A stretch of DNA of 6,857 nucleotides from ZC4RG30 sp964456255. Its GTDB lineage: Bacteria > Pseudomonadota > Gammaproteobacteria > Steroidobacterales > Steroidobacteraceae. The notes under the pieces are model-generated. The model did no database searches. It saw only the letters and a program-made list of their open reading frames with translations, and was not told the DNA's origin. This document shows, one piece after another, positions 6,158-6,857 of this stretch. The DNA lies in the NCBI GenBank assembly GCA_964456255.1, contig CAYWDZ010000170.1:1-6857 (forward strand). Direction: 5' to 3'. Position 1 is the first letter of the stretch. Each line of letters opens with the position of its first letter. Made by a program: the position numbers and the translations under genes.

Positions 6158-6857
6158 TCACGGCGGACCCCCGGCGGAGGGCCACCTCCAGTCCCGCAAT
6201 TCGGCCGGGTCTTCGCCGTGCTCGAGGATGTAGCGCCGGTGATCCAGCAGCTTGTTGCGCACGAACTGCTGCAGCTGGGCGGCACGCTGCCCGAGTAAAG
6301 GCACGCGCTCGATGGCAGCCGCCACCAGGTGATAGCGGTCCAGATCATTGCGGACCGCCATGTCGAAAGGCGTGGTGGTCGTGCCTTCCTCCTTGTAGCC
6401 GCGCACATGCAGGTTGCCGTGATTGGTGCGCCGATAGGTGAGCCGGTGAATCAGCCACGGATAGCCGTGGTAGGCGAACAGGATGGGCTTGTCGGTCGTG
6501 AACAGCTGGTCGAACGCAGCTGCTGTCAATCCGTGAGGATGCTCTTCGGGTGGTTGCAGCGTCATCAGGTCCACGACGTTGACCACCCGCACCTTCAACT
6601 CGGGCACGTGCTCGCGCAGGATCTGCACGGCGGCCAGCGTTTCCAGCGTCGGCACATCGCCGGCGCAGGCCATCACCAGGTCCGGCTCGGCATTCAAGTC
6701 CGTTCCAGCCCAGTTCCAGATGCCGATGCCTGCCGCGCAGTGCTTCTTCGCACTGTCCATGTCCAGCCACTGCAGCTGTGGTTGCTTGCCGGCGACGATC
6801 ACCCCGCGTCGGGCTTCACGCAGACGGAGGGGGTGGGGCAGTTGAGGTCGCTCGAGC
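6158..6857 (-). CDS. xfp: Phosphoketolase (xylulose-5-phosphate/fructose-6-phosphate), C-terminal part (cut by window edge)
   Basis: Cytoplasmic thiamine-diphosphate enzyme that splits xylulose-5-phosphate (and often fructose-6-phosphate) with phosphate into acetyl phosphate and an aldose phosphate. About 232 residues of the usual ~790 are in view. From IVAGKQP (codons near 6800) to the stop the match is strong: QWLDMDSAKKHCAAGIGIWN, EPDLVMACAGDVPTLE, VRVVNVVDLMTLQPPEEHPH, FAYHGYPWLIHRLTYRRTNH, GNLHVRGYKEEGTTTTPFDM, and the final RDWRW. These belong to the phosphoketolase C-terminal domain. The 18 codons nearest the edge (6803-6857) stay open but do not resemble the family, and a neighbouring frame there does; see the finding on a possible frame break. 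The gene is convergent with the SHOCT gene, 7 bases apart, and has no evident metabolic link to the copper genes. Confidence 0.92.
   Translation of the reverse strand, partial: LERPQLPHPLRLREARRGVIVAGKQPQLQWLDMDSAKKHCAAGIGIWNWAGTDLNAEPDLVMACAGDVPTLETLAAVQILREHVPELKVRVVNVVDLMTLQPPEEHPHGLTAAAFDQLFTTDKPILFAYHGYPWLIHRLTYRRTNHGNLHVRGYKEEGTTTTPFDMAVRNDLDRYHLVAAAIERVPLLGQRAAQLQQFVRNKLLDHRRYILEHGEDPAELRDWRWPSAGGPP

Overview
This window of GC-rich DNA looks like a piece of a proteobacterial chromosome or metal-resistance island. The lineage is probably gamma- or beta-proteobacterial: the genes are tightly packed, they carry good Shine-Dalgarno sites, and the RND copper pump is of the proteobacterial type. 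I cannot name a genus from sequence alone. Both window edges cut through genes, so this may be an isolated contig.

Left half, minus strand (3752 down to 1): a copper/silver efflux operon read leftwards. First comes a small secreted Cys/Met/His-containing protein (3752-3324). After a 74-base gap holding a strong GC hairpin comes a TolC/CzcC-type outer-membrane channel (3249-1948). It is followed by a CusB-type periplasmic adaptor (1951-716) and a CusA-type RND pump (719-1, cut by the edge). The last three genes overlap by ATGA junctions and are probably translationally coupled. Together they would form a CusCBA complex that exports Cu(I)/Ag(I) from periplasm or cytoplasm to the outside.

Centre (3753-3986): a 234-base divergent control region with a perfect 6+6 dyad and a second, looser dyad. 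No confident promoter could be assigned.

Right half, plus strand (3987-6150): a three-gene array. The first gene encodes a single-heme cytochrome fused to an outer-membrane beta-barrel. It resembles Cyc2, the cytochrome-porin known from iron oxidisers. The second encodes a secreted protein that is about one fifth methionine and one fifth glutamine. The third encodes a small one-helix membrane protein with a SHOCT domain. This array, back to back with a copper pump, is the most interesting part of the window. It could be an outer-membrane electron-transfer or copper-redox module that has not been described as a unit.

Right edge, minus strand (6857-6158): the C-terminal third of a phosphoketolase, convergent with the SHOCT gene and only 7 bases away. 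Its reading frame may be broken close to the window edge. No RNA gene, CRISPR array, insertion sequence or attachment site was seen.
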